Shown here: positions 52,894 to 60,129 of the stretch, piece by piece
Position numbering within the stretch: position 1 is the stretch's first letter
How the letters are laid out: every line of letters begins with the position of its first letter
Assembly (NCBI GenBank): GCA_030372985.1
Contig: JAUCQB010000092.1
Coordinates: 1 to 64,000, forward strand
Reading direction: 5' to 3'
Length of the DNA: 64,000 nt
DNA from: Phycisphaerae bacterium
GTDB taxonomy: Bacteria; Planctomycetota; Phycisphaerae; UBA1845; PWPN01
Position numbers and translations under genes: made by a program
Notes under the pieces: model-generated
What the model was told of the DNA's origin: nothing
Databases searched by the model: none
Seen by the model: the letters and a program-made list of their open reading frames with translations, nothing else

Positions 52894-54069
52894 TCAATCC
52901 GACTGTTCGCGCTGGGCATAACGTGCCGCCCGGCGAACCCATTCCATCCGTTCGAGCGGCAGCAGGCCGTAGTTGTAGACGTCGACCGACCGGACACCCA
53001 GTTTGGCGGCGCTGGCGACGGCACTGACAAAGGCCTCGGCGTTGGGACACTGCGGGGAGCAGGCATTGAACGAAAGCTCGACGCCGGACAGGTCGCCGGT
53101 GTCGCCGCATACCTGTTCCACCAGCGTCTTCATCGCGTCGTCGCCGGAGTATGAACACGGGACCAGCAGGCCGTCACAGCCCCCGGCCACGGCTTGCCAA
53201 TCCGTGGCCGTCATGTAGCGGTCGCCGACCCGGTGAACCACGACCCGACAGCCTGCTACCTGCTTGAGCATGGCAACCAATGATGTGACTTGCCCGCACC
53301 GCCACTCAACGAATGCCCCCAGATCCGGGTTCTCCGACAGAAACGATTCTCGCGACGACGCTTCCATATCTCGATCGGAGAGAATCGCAGTGAGACCCTC
53401 CATAGCCGCCGAAGCCGCCGCCTCGACATCCACACCGTCTCGCTTGGCCGCCTGGCGACAGGATTCACAGAAGCAGAGGTTGTAGAGGAACTCCCCCACC
53501 GGCCCGAGCACAATGCCGGTCTTGTAGTGAGCGTGCGAGTGCAGCTTCTCGGGAAACGACGGTCGCTCAAGTTCGATCGTGTCGAACAGGTAGTGCGTGG
53601 TCAGATCCTCGACCAGCGCACGCAGATACTCGCGGACATCTGGGTTAACGGGGCACATCCAGTTGGCTGAGGAGTCGCCGAAAACGTCCTTCATGGCAAA
53701 GGTCGGGTACCTGGCAACCGTGGCCGAGCCGTGGCAGCAGACGATCCATGCTCGCAGCTTGAGGCCGCGCTTTTCACAACACTGGGAGATCGTCGCCAGG
53801 GGATTGGACTTCTTCAGCCACAGGGCGACCACCGGCCTCAGTCGCGTGGCCGCATACAACTCAGACATCGGCTGAAACTGGGCCCCGCCCGGTGAGCGGA
53901 AAGTCCGCGGATTCACCCCCGGATGCGGCCGAAGCTGCTCGATGCTGTGGTAGGTAACGGCCAGAGAGATCCCGGTCACACCGGCCTCTCCCTGGAGTCG
54001 ATCGAGAGCTCGATCGATTTCCTCATCCACCAGGTCCCATGGATAAGTCCACATATTCACTTGGAACAT
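52894..54069 (-). CDS. TIM-barrel glycosidase-like protein, cytoplasmic
   Basis: 391 aa with no signal peptide. The body has the barrel-strand motifs GVTGISLAVTYHSIEQL, LKLRAWIVCCHGS, HYLFDTIELERPSF (a candidate catalytic Glu), YNLCFCESCRQAAKRDGVD (a paired-Cys CFCESC segment found in several uncharacterised glycosidase-like barrel proteins), GCDGLLVPCSYSGDD and SVDVYNYGLL. The family is not identified. Lack of a signal peptide separates it from the other barrel proteins here. It lies 68 nt upstream of the acyltransferase gene in the same direction, so joint expression is plausible. Confidence 0.5.
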   Translation of the reverse strand: MFQVNMWTYPWDLVDEEIDRALDRLQGEAGVTGISLAVTYHSIEQLRPHPGVNPRTFRSPGGAQFQPMSELYAATRLRPVVALWLKKSNPLATISQCCEKRGLKLRAWIVCCHGSATVARYPTFAMKDVFGDSSANWMCPVNPDVREYLRALVEDLTTHYLFDTIELERPSFPEKLHSHAHYKTGIVLGPVGEFLYNLCFCESCRQAAKRDGVDVEAAASAAMEGLTAILSDRDMEASSRESFLSENPDLGAFVEWRCGQVTSLVAMLKQVAGCRVVVHRVGDRYMTATDWQAVAGGCDGLLVPCSYSGDDAMKTLVEQVCGDTGDLSGVELSFNACSPQCPNAEAFVSAVASAAKLGVRSVDVYNYGLLPLERMEWVRRAARYAQREQSD

Positions 54070-54296
54070 AGCGTAACCCTGCCTGCGGTTGGTCCAGGTG
54101 TCAGAGAGTGGCTTGACAACTGCATGAATGGTAACGTAACCCGGACAGGCCGACCAGACCGCCCCGCATGGGCCCGCGCAGGCCGGTTTTGGGAATCACA
54201 GCCTCGACTTTGCGGATTCGTTAAACTACGGGAAAATGGCAAGTGCAGAATTGCGCATTGGATTGAAAGCTCGCTACAGATCCTGCAAATGTGACC

Positions 54297-54695
54297 TCAT
54301 CGCGAGTACGGATTCCAGCCGCATTTCGGGCATCCCTGCACTCGGCCCGGCTGGCGCCCGAAGAGAAAGACGGTACCGTCCTTCGGGCATTTGAAGGCGG
54401 TATCCAGTCCGTTGCGTCCACACTTGGGGCAACGCTTGCCGCTGGCGGTCAGCGTCGATCCCTCAATCGGGTCCAGAATTCCCTTCTCAGTCAGTTCGGC
54501 GGCGGAGGCCTCAACCACGTGCCCACATAACGCGCACTTGCAGTACACTACTCTCGCGGGGTCTTCCTCTGCCATTGGCTTGGCTGGACGCAACTGCATC
54601 ACAATGGCAACCGTGGCCCCAGCCAAAACAATGGCAACGATGCCATACGAGATGGGCGCCGGCACGCGCCGCAATGCGTCACCCAATCTGCTCAT
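54297..54695 (-). CDS. membrane-anchored zinc-ribbon protein
   Basis: 132 aa. One transmembrane helix (IVAIVLAGATVAIVMQL, about 19-35). The C-terminal side has three Cys pairs: CKCALC (52-57), KRCPKCGRNG and GCPKCGWNP, separated by a Lys/Thr strand (TAFKCPKDGTVFLFG). These look like tandem zinc ribbons on a membrane-tethered small protein. The function is unknown. It directly follows the pseudopilin gene (24-nt gap), suggesting co-expression with it. Confidence 0.6.
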   Translation of the reverse strand: MSRLGDALRRVPAPISYGIVAIVLAGATVAIVMQLRPAKPMAEEDPARVVYCKCALCGHVVEASAAELTEKGILDPIEGSTLTASGKRCPKCGRNGLDTAFKCPKDGTVFLFGRQPGRVQGCPKCGWNPYSR

Positions 54696-54719
54696 GGTAA
54701 CCCTGGTCCGCTTTCCGCA

Positions 54720-55526
54720 TTACGGGTTCTTCGAGAAAAGGTCCCAATAGTAGTAGAGGTCAGGAGCACCACCGGTTCCGCTTGACGGGCTTCTCAGACC
54801 ACGATAGAGCTGCCTGTCCGGGTCGCGCACTGGCTTGGCATGGTAGTCGGTGAATAGGACGTTGAACACAACGCCCCTGTGCGGCGCCTTGTCGCCTTTC
54901 ATGCCGATGAGATTGTCGGCGACGAGCGCCTTGACGTTCTCATTGCCGACGCTCCTGCCGGCCGCCGTCTGACTCTCCACCCATTCCGCGTACAAATCTC
55001 GCCACACCTCGCGAGGATAGCTGTTCTTACCGGCCTCCCTGGGCGACTTCTCCTCCGCGACAGGAGCTGCGTACATGTAACCGCTCCAGGTAATATAGGG
55101 ATCGTTCCCTTCGATGAAGAAACCCGGCGCGCCGTAAACCGGGTCATCGTACCCATAATACTGGTTGCTGACGCAGTAGTAGAAATCCAATTCTTTGCCG
55201 CAGTACTTCCCGTACAGCAGTCCGATGTTGGACAGTATCCGAACGTTGTTCGGCCCCCCGACGAACTTGAGCGCGTAAGTGAAACCCAACCGCATCGGGA
55301 GCATCTGGCGGTGATCCGAAGCATACATGGACATGCCGAAGCCCATCTGGTGGAGATTGGATAGGCACACGGCCGTTTTGGCCTGTTCCCTCGCTCGCTG
55401 CAGGGATGGGAGCAGAATGGCGATCAACAAGGCCAGGATGGCCACCACCACCAGGACCTCGATGAGGGTGAAACCCTTGGGGCGGTTGGCAACAACCGGA
55501 ACTCCGCTTCTTCGTGAGACTCTCAT
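54720..55526 (-). CDS. type IV pilin-like pseudopilin
   Basis: 268 aa, TAGGAG 7 nt upstream. The classical prepilin signal is complete: PKG^FTLIEVLVVVAILALLIAILLPSLQRA, with the Glu at +5 and N-methylated Phe expected, then CLSNLHQMGFGMSMYASDHRQMLPM as in planctomycete DUF1559-type proteins. The C-terminus has HRGVVFNVLFTDYHAKPV in place of the usual H-X9-DG. It is probably part of a secretion or surface assembly. Confidence 0.85.
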   Translation of the reverse strand: MRVSRRSGVPVVANRPKGFTLIEVLVVVAILALLIAILLPSLQRAREQAKTAVCLSNLHQMGFGMSMYASDHRQMLPMRLGFTYALKFVGGPNNVRILSNIGLLYGKYCGKELDFYYCVSNQYYGYDDPVYGAPGFFIEGNDPYITWSGYMYAAPVAEEKSPREAGKNSYPREVWRDLYAEWVESQTAAGRSVGNENVKALVADNLIGMKGDKAPHRGVVFNVLFTDYHAKPVRDPDRQLYRGLRSPSSGTGGAPDLYYYWDLFSKNP

Positions 55527-55596
55527 AAGGCCACTCCTATCTCACCTCGGCGACCTGCACCGCGTCAACATACCTCCGACGTGTTCCGATATATCT

Positions 55597-55625
55597 TGTC
55601 TACAGTATTCTCGGCAATTTGTCAA
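55597..55625 (-). promoter_or_regulatory. candidate promoter upstream of the pseudopilin gene
   Basis: On the minus strand TTGACA (55625-55620) is a perfect -35 hexamer, followed by a 17-nt spacer and TAGACA (55602-55597), a weak -10. It lies about 70-100 nt before the pseudopilin start. The rest of 55527-55796 holds nothing recognisable. Confidence 0.4.
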
Positions 55626-55796
55626 CACTCATCCTGCAAGATTTCGGTCCGTCACCGGGAAAACTTCATAGGCCACTAACAATTACAGCCTGCCGCACTC
55701 GGCCGGGCAATGATCGGGCTTCTTAAGGGTCTACGTAATTGCAGCAGAGCTTTTACTTGTCCCGAATGTCTTGGACTCAACAGCCACAGCCGTGGG

Positions 55797-56177
55797 TCAT
55801 CCGATCAGGTGCCAGAGGTAGTCGAGGCGGCCGGAAAGGACCAGCTTGCGGCCGGAATACTTCATCACCTCTCGGATCTGCTTTCTGTACAGGGGATGGT
55901 AGCAGTGCCGGGGGCATTTCTTGCAGGCCGGTTTGGGGGACATCGGGCAGTGCGAGCGTTTGTACATCGCATGGGCCAGCAGCTTCAGGCACCTTTCGCA
56001 CAGGACGACAGGACGACCCATCAGGGCCGTGACGTCGATCTGCTTGAGCGACGCCTGACTCCGGGGATCAGCCTTGTGCCAGTGGACGCAGTACACCTCG
56101 ATGAATCGCGTCAGGGTGAGCAGGTCCCGCTTCAGATGCTTGTCCACGTCCCACCCGGAGATGTCAATGGCATCCAT
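55797..56177 (-). CDS. nitrous-oxide-stimulated promoter family protein (YgbA-like)
   Basis: 126 aa from the ATG at 56177; GGAGG lies 8 nt upstream, so this start is preferred over the GTG at 56192. The Cys-rich family signature is clear: LTRFIEVYCVHWH, VLCERCLKLLAHAMYKRSHCPMSPKPACKKCPRHCYHPLYRKQIREVMKYSG. The many Cys and His suggest a metal or Fe-S binding protein. Family members respond to nitric oxide and support growth under nitrosative stress. It lies 56 nt downstream of the 4Fe-4S gene on the same strand, forming a two-gene operon, divergent from a Crp/Fnr regulator. Confidence 0.85.
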   Translation of the reverse strand: MDAIDISGWDVDKHLKRDLLTLTRFIEVYCVHWHKADPRSQASLKQIDVTALMGRPVVLCERCLKLLAHAMYKRSHCPMSPKPACKKCPRHCYHPLYRKQIREVMKYSGRKLVLSGRLDYLWHLIG

Positions 56178-56233
56178 GTGCCACGCCTCCACTCAATTCA
56201 AGCTTATAGGCGCCGGCATCTCCCGCGACCACT

Positions 56234-57037
56234 TCACTGCCCGGCAGGGACTTCCTGCCGCGACAGCACATCACCCTGTATCCCGATGACGACGTCCACT
56301 ATCGGTACAGCCCTACCCGCACGGCGCCGAGCCTCAAGCACGGCCATCAACAGACCGTTGCAGCACGGGACCTCCATATGAGCGACCACGATTTCCGCCA
56401 GTTCGTTGTGCTCGATGATGGCCGTCAGTTTGTCCGCATAGGCCTGAACGTCGTCGAATTTGGGGCACCCGATGACGACAGCATGGCCTCGGAGCAACCT
56501 TGTCTGAAAGGCGGGAAAAGCTACCGGAACACAATCCGCCGCTACCAGCAGGCTGGTGCCCTGAAGAACGGGGGCGATTGGGTTCAGGAGACGGATTTTT
56601 ACCGGCCAGTGGGTCAACTCCGACGCCACCGACCTCGTTTGAGGACCCAATGAGGGCTTCGGTGCACCCGGCGAACCGAATTGGGTAAACCGCGCCGAAG
56701 GACAACCGCCACCCGGCGGCGCACCTGCCAGAGACCGGAATTGGGAGCCCGGACAACCTGCTGCAACTGAGACAGGTGTCTGCTGAGCAGGCCGATGGTC
56801 CTCGCCCAGATGGGCTGCGACGGCCTCCTCGTTGAAGCCGTCCGCTTCGCGCCGCTCGATGGCGATCGCGCCTTGCGGACAATGGCCCAGACACGCCCCA
56901 AGCCCGTCACACAGCCGGTCCGCGACCAACTTCGCCTTGCCGTTAACAACCCGGATGGCACCTTCCTGGCAGGCGGGAACGCAGAGACCGCAGCCGTTGC
57001 ACTTGTCCTCGTCGATCTTCACGACTTCGCGAATCAT
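56234..57037 (-). CDS. 4Fe-4S ferredoxin-domain protein (hcp/Crp-associated type)
   Basis: 267 aa. The N-terminal ferredoxin unit has CNGCGLCVPAC (Cys13, 16, 19, 23) and a second, modified motif, LCDGLGACLGHCPQGAI (Cys43, 49, 53), lacking one canonical ligand. This CDGLGACLGHCP form is typical of one family. Further on are AAGCPGSQF and the conserved C-terminal module LLVAADCVPVAFPAFQ..GHAVVIGCPKFDDVQAYADKLTAII..VVAHMEVPCCNGL, with extra conserved Cys. Homologues often sit beside Crp/Fnr regulators and hybrid-cluster or NO-response genes. A class II FNR/HcpR-type promoter precedes it. Its electron-transfer partner is unknown. Confidence 0.83.
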   Translation of the reverse strand: MIREVVKIDEDKCNGCGLCVPACQEGAIRVVNGKAKLVADRLCDGLGACLGHCPQGAIAIERREADGFNEEAVAAHLGEDHRPAQQTPVSVAAGCPGSQFRSLAGAPPGGGCPSARFTQFGSPGAPKPSLGPQTRSVASELTHWPVKIRLLNPIAPVLQGTSLLVAADCVPVAFPAFQTRLLRGHAVVIGCPKFDDVQAYADKLTAIIEHNELAEIVVAHMEVPCCNGLLMAVLEARRRAGRAVPIVDVVIGIQGDVLSRQEVPAGQ

Positions 57038-57057
57038 GGGGTGCCCTCTCCGAAAGC

Positions 57058-57076
57058 GACGGACGGCCTGTCCGTC
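57058..57076. promoter_or_regulatory. inverted repeat in the leader of the 4Fe-4S gene
   Basis: GACGGAC-GGCCT-GTCCGTC, a perfect 7-bp inverted repeat with a 5-nt spacer. It would lie at about +15 to +33 of the transcript predicted from the -10 at 57097-57102. It could be an operator or an mRNA hairpin; nothing decides between these. Confidence 0.5.
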
Positions 57077-57096
57077 AGGCTGATTCTGTCATAACA

Positions 57097-57138
57097 TGTA
57101 TAGTCCTTTGGCCCAGCAGCACCCTTGATTTGGGTCAA
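57097..57138 (-). promoter_or_regulatory. class II FNR/HcpR-type promoter
   Basis: TTGAT-TTGG-GTCAA (57125-57138) is one mismatch from the FNR palindrome TTGAT-N4-ATCAA and from the HcpR-type TTGAC-N4-GTCAA. On the minus strand TATACA at 57102-57097 can be a -10. With +1 at 57090 the box centre is at exactly -41.5, the class II activator position. The box is also 29 nt upstream of the regulator's own start codon on the plus strand, so autoregulation is possible. Confidence 0.65.
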
Positions 57139-57166
57139 AGCGGCTTTTTTTCTTTCGCGAGCGGCC

Positions 57167-57853
57167 ATGAGCGATGACCTTCTTGATATCGTCAACAGAT
57201 GCCGGTTCTTCGGCGGCCTCAGCAACGCCAGCCGCCAGAGAATCGTAAGTCTTGCTGTGAGAAAGCATTACAAGAAAGGCGAGATCATTTTCCGCCAAGG
57301 ACAATCGTGTCCGGGCGTTTTCGTCGTGGGACGAGGCACCGTCCGCGTCTACAAGATCGCCCCCAGCGGTAAGGAGCATGTTCTGCATTTTGCGTCGGAA
57401 GGCATGACCTTCGCGGAAGTGGCCGCAATCGGGCAGTTTGACTGTCCGGCCCACGCCGAGGCTTTGGAGGATACGATCTGCGCCCTGCTGCCTCAGGAAG
57501 CGTTTCTCAAAGCGATGCGATCCGATCACGATTTGTGCATGCAATTGCTGCAGGGGATGGCGGGCTGGGTGCGACATTTGATCGGCCTGCTTGAAAACAT
57601 TGTTCTGCGGGATGCGGCCGGGCGCGTTGCCCGACATCTCCTGCAGCAGGCGGCCGGCAGCGGATCGGAGTTCGCTTTGCCGATCCTGAAGAAGGACCTG
57701 GCCAGCCATCTGAATCTCACCAGCGAGACCCTGTCGCGTACGCTTCGACGGCTGGCTGAGAGCGCTATGATTGACATGCCCGACCAGCAGAGTATCCGGG
57801 TGCTCGATCGCGGCGGGCTGGCGGAAATAGCCGACGGCCTTCCTCTTGAGTAG
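57167..57853 (+). CDS. Crp/Fnr family transcriptional regulator
   Basis: 228 aa from the ATG at 57167; the longer frame to 57125 would start inside the operator. The N-terminal cyclic-nucleotide-binding fold shows FFGGLSNASRQRIVSLAVRKHYKKGEIIFRQGQSCPGVFVVGRGTVRVYKIAPSGKEHVLHFASEGMTFAEVAAIG. The dimer helix follows, and the C-terminal HTH is LKKDLASHLNLTSETLSRTLRRL with the recognition-helix pattern SETLSR-R typical of FNR/HcpR-like regulators. There is no N-terminal Cys cluster, so direct O2 sensing by Fe-S as in FNR is not expected; NO or redox sensing via heme, as in HcpR, is possible. It is divergent from the 4Fe-4S/YgbA operon. Confidence 0.9.
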   Translation: MSDDLLDIVNRCRFFGGLSNASRQRIVSLAVRKHYKKGEIIFRQGQSCPGVFVVGRGTVRVYKIAPSGKEHVLHFASEGMTFAEVAAIGQFDCPAHAEALEDTICALLPQEAFLKAMRSDHDLCMQLLQGMAGWVRHLIGLLENIVLRDAAGRVARHLLQQAAGSGSEFALPILKKDLASHLNLTSETLSRTLRRLAESAMIDMPDQQSIRVLDRGGLAEIADGLPLE

Positions 57854-57919
57854 TCCGCCCGGAATTCCGCGCCCGGAGAGGGGCCCGCGGCCTTGACGTG
57901 ATCAGCGAGGGCCAAGCGC

Positions 57920-58672
57920 ATGCCGGCAGATATCTTCGACGAGCACTCGTGGCGCTACGAAGCCATGGTGGACTGGCCCAAGAGGCTGGCCAACGAAGCC
58001 CCCTTCTATCGCAAGCTGTTTGCGGACGCCGGGGTCCGGACGGTTCTGGACGCCGCATGCGGCACCGGTCATCACGCGGAGATGTTCCACTCCTGGGGTC
58101 TTTCCGTCGAGGCGGCCGACATCAGCAAGGGAATGATCGAACGTTGCCGGGCACGGCTGGGGACTTCGGACCGGCTTCGCTGGGTGGTGCGGTCATTTGA
58201 CCAGCCCGCCGAGCCGACGGGGACATTTGACGCCGTGTTGTGTGTGGGCAACTCGCTGTCTCTGGCGTCGGACATGGATACCGTTCACCGGGCCGTAAGG
58301 GCTATGCTCGATTCAGCGCGTTCCGGCGGCGTGTGCGTCATCCATGTGCTCAACGTCTGGTCCCTGCCTGATGGGCCGATGTTGTGGCAGAAAACGCTCA
58401 GCGTCCGGCACGAAGGCCGTGATCATCTTGTGATCAAGGGAATTCATCGCTCGGGGGCCTGCGTGCGAATCGAGGTGCTCGATCTGACGATTGATCCGCC
58501 CAGCGTGCAACGCTGGTCCGAGTCGACCCCTCTGCTGCCCATTACCGCCGACGACCTCGTCGCCTCTGCCAAGGCCGCCGGCGCCTCACTCGTCGAAACT
58601 TACGGCGACTATCGGCAGACACCCTACGACCGCGCGACCAGCCCTGATCTCATCGCCGTATGCCGCAAATAG
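57920..58672 (+). CDS. class I SAM-dependent methyltransferase
   Basis: 250 aa. Motif I VLDAACGTGHHAEMF binds SAM, motif II is VEAADISKGMIERC and motif III/IV FDAVLCVGNSLSLAS. A beta-rich C-terminal half (VRIEVLDLTIDPPSVQRWSESTPLLPIT) resembles glycine N-methyltransferase-like or small-molecule methyltransferases. The substrate is unknown. The gene lies 66 nt after the Crp/Fnr gene in the same direction and could be co-transcribed with it. Confidence 0.85.
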   Translation: MPADIFDEHSWRYEAMVDWPKRLANEAPFYRKLFADAGVRTVLDAACGTGHHAEMFHSWGLSVEAADISKGMIERCRARLGTSDRLRWVVRSFDQPAEPTGTFDAVLCVGNSLSLASDMDTVHRAVRAMLDSARSGGVCVIHVLNVWSLPDGPMLWQKTLSVRHEGRDHLVIKGIHRSGACVRIEVLDLTIDPPSVQRWSESTPLLPITADDLVASAKAAGASLVETYGDYRQTPYDRATSPDLIAVCRK

Positions 58673-58811
58673 GGCATGGGCATCGAGGGGCAGACGCCAC
58701 GTTTTCTTCCCACGGCCTGAACGTTTAGCAGACGTTTTTCCGCGAACCCGGGAAACCGTTGGCCAACGCAATCGTGTCGGAGCCTTCCTCGGCACATGCT
58801 GTAGAAAGCAA

Positions 58812-58841
58812 ATCGCCTTGAGGGTGACCCCTCAAGGCGAT
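58812..58841 (-). terminator. strong hairpin terminator of the micropeptide gene
   Basis: A perfect 13-bp inverted repeat, ATCGCCTTGAGGG-TGAC-CCCTCAAGGCGAT, with a 4-nt loop. It starts 30 nt downstream of the micropeptide stop. On the minus strand it is followed by TTGCTTTCT, a modest U-tract, so it fits an intrinsic terminator in that direction. Confidence 0.75.
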
Positions 58842-58871
58842 CCCAGAGAAGCTGATTCTGGTATGAGTGAC

Positions 58872-58985
58872 TTACGACTGGGGGAAGAGGCCGCCCAGAA
58901 TCGCCGTCAGCCACTCGAGGATGCCGCCGGAGAGGAACTCCGTCAGCACAGCGACCAACTGTGTCCAGATCTGAGTCACATCCAT
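58872..58985 (-). CDS. 37-aa hydrophobic micropeptide
   Basis: An unannotated-size ORF: ATG at 58985, TAA at 58874-58872. AAAGGAG lies 7 nt upstream, as good as any ribosome binding site in the window. The product begins MDVTQIWTQLVAVLTEFLSG, continues GILEWLTAILGGLFPQS, and is neutral to acidic. It can form an amphipathic or hydrophobic helix of about 25 residues with a Gly-Gly break. A 13-bp hairpin terminator closes the unit, so it looks like a free-standing gene. It does not resemble a signal peptide remnant. Possible roles are a membrane regulator, a surface-active peptide or a toxin-like peptide; none is proven. Confidence 0.7.
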   Translation of the reverse strand: MDVTQIWTQLVAVLTEFLSGGILEWLTAILGGLFPQS

Positions 58986-59133
58986 TTTCGTGCTCCTTTA
59001 AGTATGTGAACCTTGTCGTCCAGTAATGTTTCACGAACACGCGGAACAGCAGGTTCGGACAATCCAGTGGGACAGCGCCCTCCGGCCGACTGGACGACAC
59101 ACGCGGCGCGCGATCGTCCGAACCGTATTCAAG

Positions 59134-59730
59134 CTACGACTTCCTGACCCGCTGCGTCCCTCCCATTCCGGGCAGGCGAAGCCGCTTTGCTTCCTGCATC
59201 TCGAAATCCAACATCTCTTCTGCTATTCGCTCCCGAGTAACGGCGTAGTCCCACTGGTGCGAGAACGGCTCCCATCCGATCGCATCGAGCAGAACATCCG
59301 TCGTCTCCCGCGCCAGCCGTATGCCTTCCTCGGCGCTGACCCGCCAGATGGCCGCCTTCGTGTCCATCAGGGATCGCGTACCGAAGGCCAGCGCCCATAC
59401 CGTAAAAGCCAGTTCGCCGGGACTCCGTGCCCTGCCGAGCCAGAGGTCTCCCACCTTCAGGCCCTCACCGATCACGTCGCTCAACAGGATGATCAGCCGC
59501 TTCTCGCATTTCTCGACTGCGTCTTCGCGGTTCGGCACGCTCCGGCCCAGCAGGGATGCGATTTTCACCGTCTGCAGGGCACGGTAGTGATGCGGATGAA
59601 GGCGAAAGTAGACATCATCCGCTTCCACCATGGCGATCATTCTTTCTCGCGTTCGCCCCGGAAACCCCGCGGCACGCTCAATCATCTCCACCCGTCTTCG
59701 CAAGGATCTGAGGGTGCTCGCGGCCCACAT
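59134..59730 (-). CDS. TetR-like ligand-binding domain protein lacking the HTH
   Basis: 198 aa from the ATG at 59730; AGGAAGG lies about 7 nt upstream, better than the start at 59790. The all-helical sequence (MWAASTLRSLRRRVEMIERAAGFPGRTRERMIAMVEADDVYFRLHPHHYRALQTVKIASLL, EKCEKRLIILLSDVIGEGLKVGDLWL, ELAFTVWALAFGTRSLM) matches the C-terminal effector half of TetR/AcrR regulators. The DNA-binding first 50-60 residues are absent, and no HTH is readable in any frame just upstream. It may be a truncated gene, or an effector-binding protein that acts without DNA binding. The family call is inferred from helix pattern only. Confidence 0.45.
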   Translation of the reverse strand: MWAASTLRSLRRRVEMIERAAGFPGRTRERMIAMVEADDVYFRLHPHHYRALQTVKIASLLGRSVPNREDAVEKCEKRLIILLSDVIGEGLKVGDLWLGRARSPGELAFTVWALAFGTRSLMDTKAAIWRVSAEEGIRLARETTDVLLDAIGWEPFSHQWDYAVTRERIAEEMLDFEMQEAKRLRLPGMGGTQRVRKS

Positions 59731-59790
59731 GCTGCTGCCTTCCTCACACCCATCCGCATCCCTGGCCGGCTCACACATGCGATGACTCAC

Positions 59791-60129
59791 TCACATTCGG
59801 GCGCAAACCGATTCGCGCCGCATTAGCACCCCGTTGACACATGCTCGGGGCAAACCGTCCTGCTCGTCCGCAGATCAGACCCGGCGCCACGCATCTGCAT
59901 GAGCCGACAGTCCATCACGCGTCAGAGGTGCACGAACTCCGCACAAACGACCGTCCGTCCGCAGACCGCGCAAGGCAATGCCTTCGCGAACCGGCCGCAC
60001 GCCCCGTCCCGGTTATCGGGCCAAGTCATCGGTCAGGAAACGTGATCACATTGCTGTCGCTTTTCCAAGTCTTTTCTGAACAAGCGGTTACGGTTATGAA
60101 ATGCATTTCACCGAAGGGCGACAGAAGTA
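59791..60129. other. intergenic region, no gene recognised
   Basis: Between the TetR-like gene and the end of the second kinase gene. The only structure is the 14-nt perfect palindrome TGAAATGCATTTCA at 60097-60110, about 20 nt beyond the kinase stop. It has no T-run, so it is not called a terminator. Confidence 0.45.

Noticed and set aside
52826-53158. N-terminal extension of the acyltransferase frame
   Set aside because: Arg-rich translation antisense-like to nothing functional and overlapping the TIM-barrel gene; the LbH domain begins at the ATG at 52825.
60097-60110. TGAAATGCATTTCA palindrome as a terminator
   Set aside because: A 14-nt palindrome with no loop and no T-run; AT-rich and too weak to terminate. 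Noted only in the intergenic entry.
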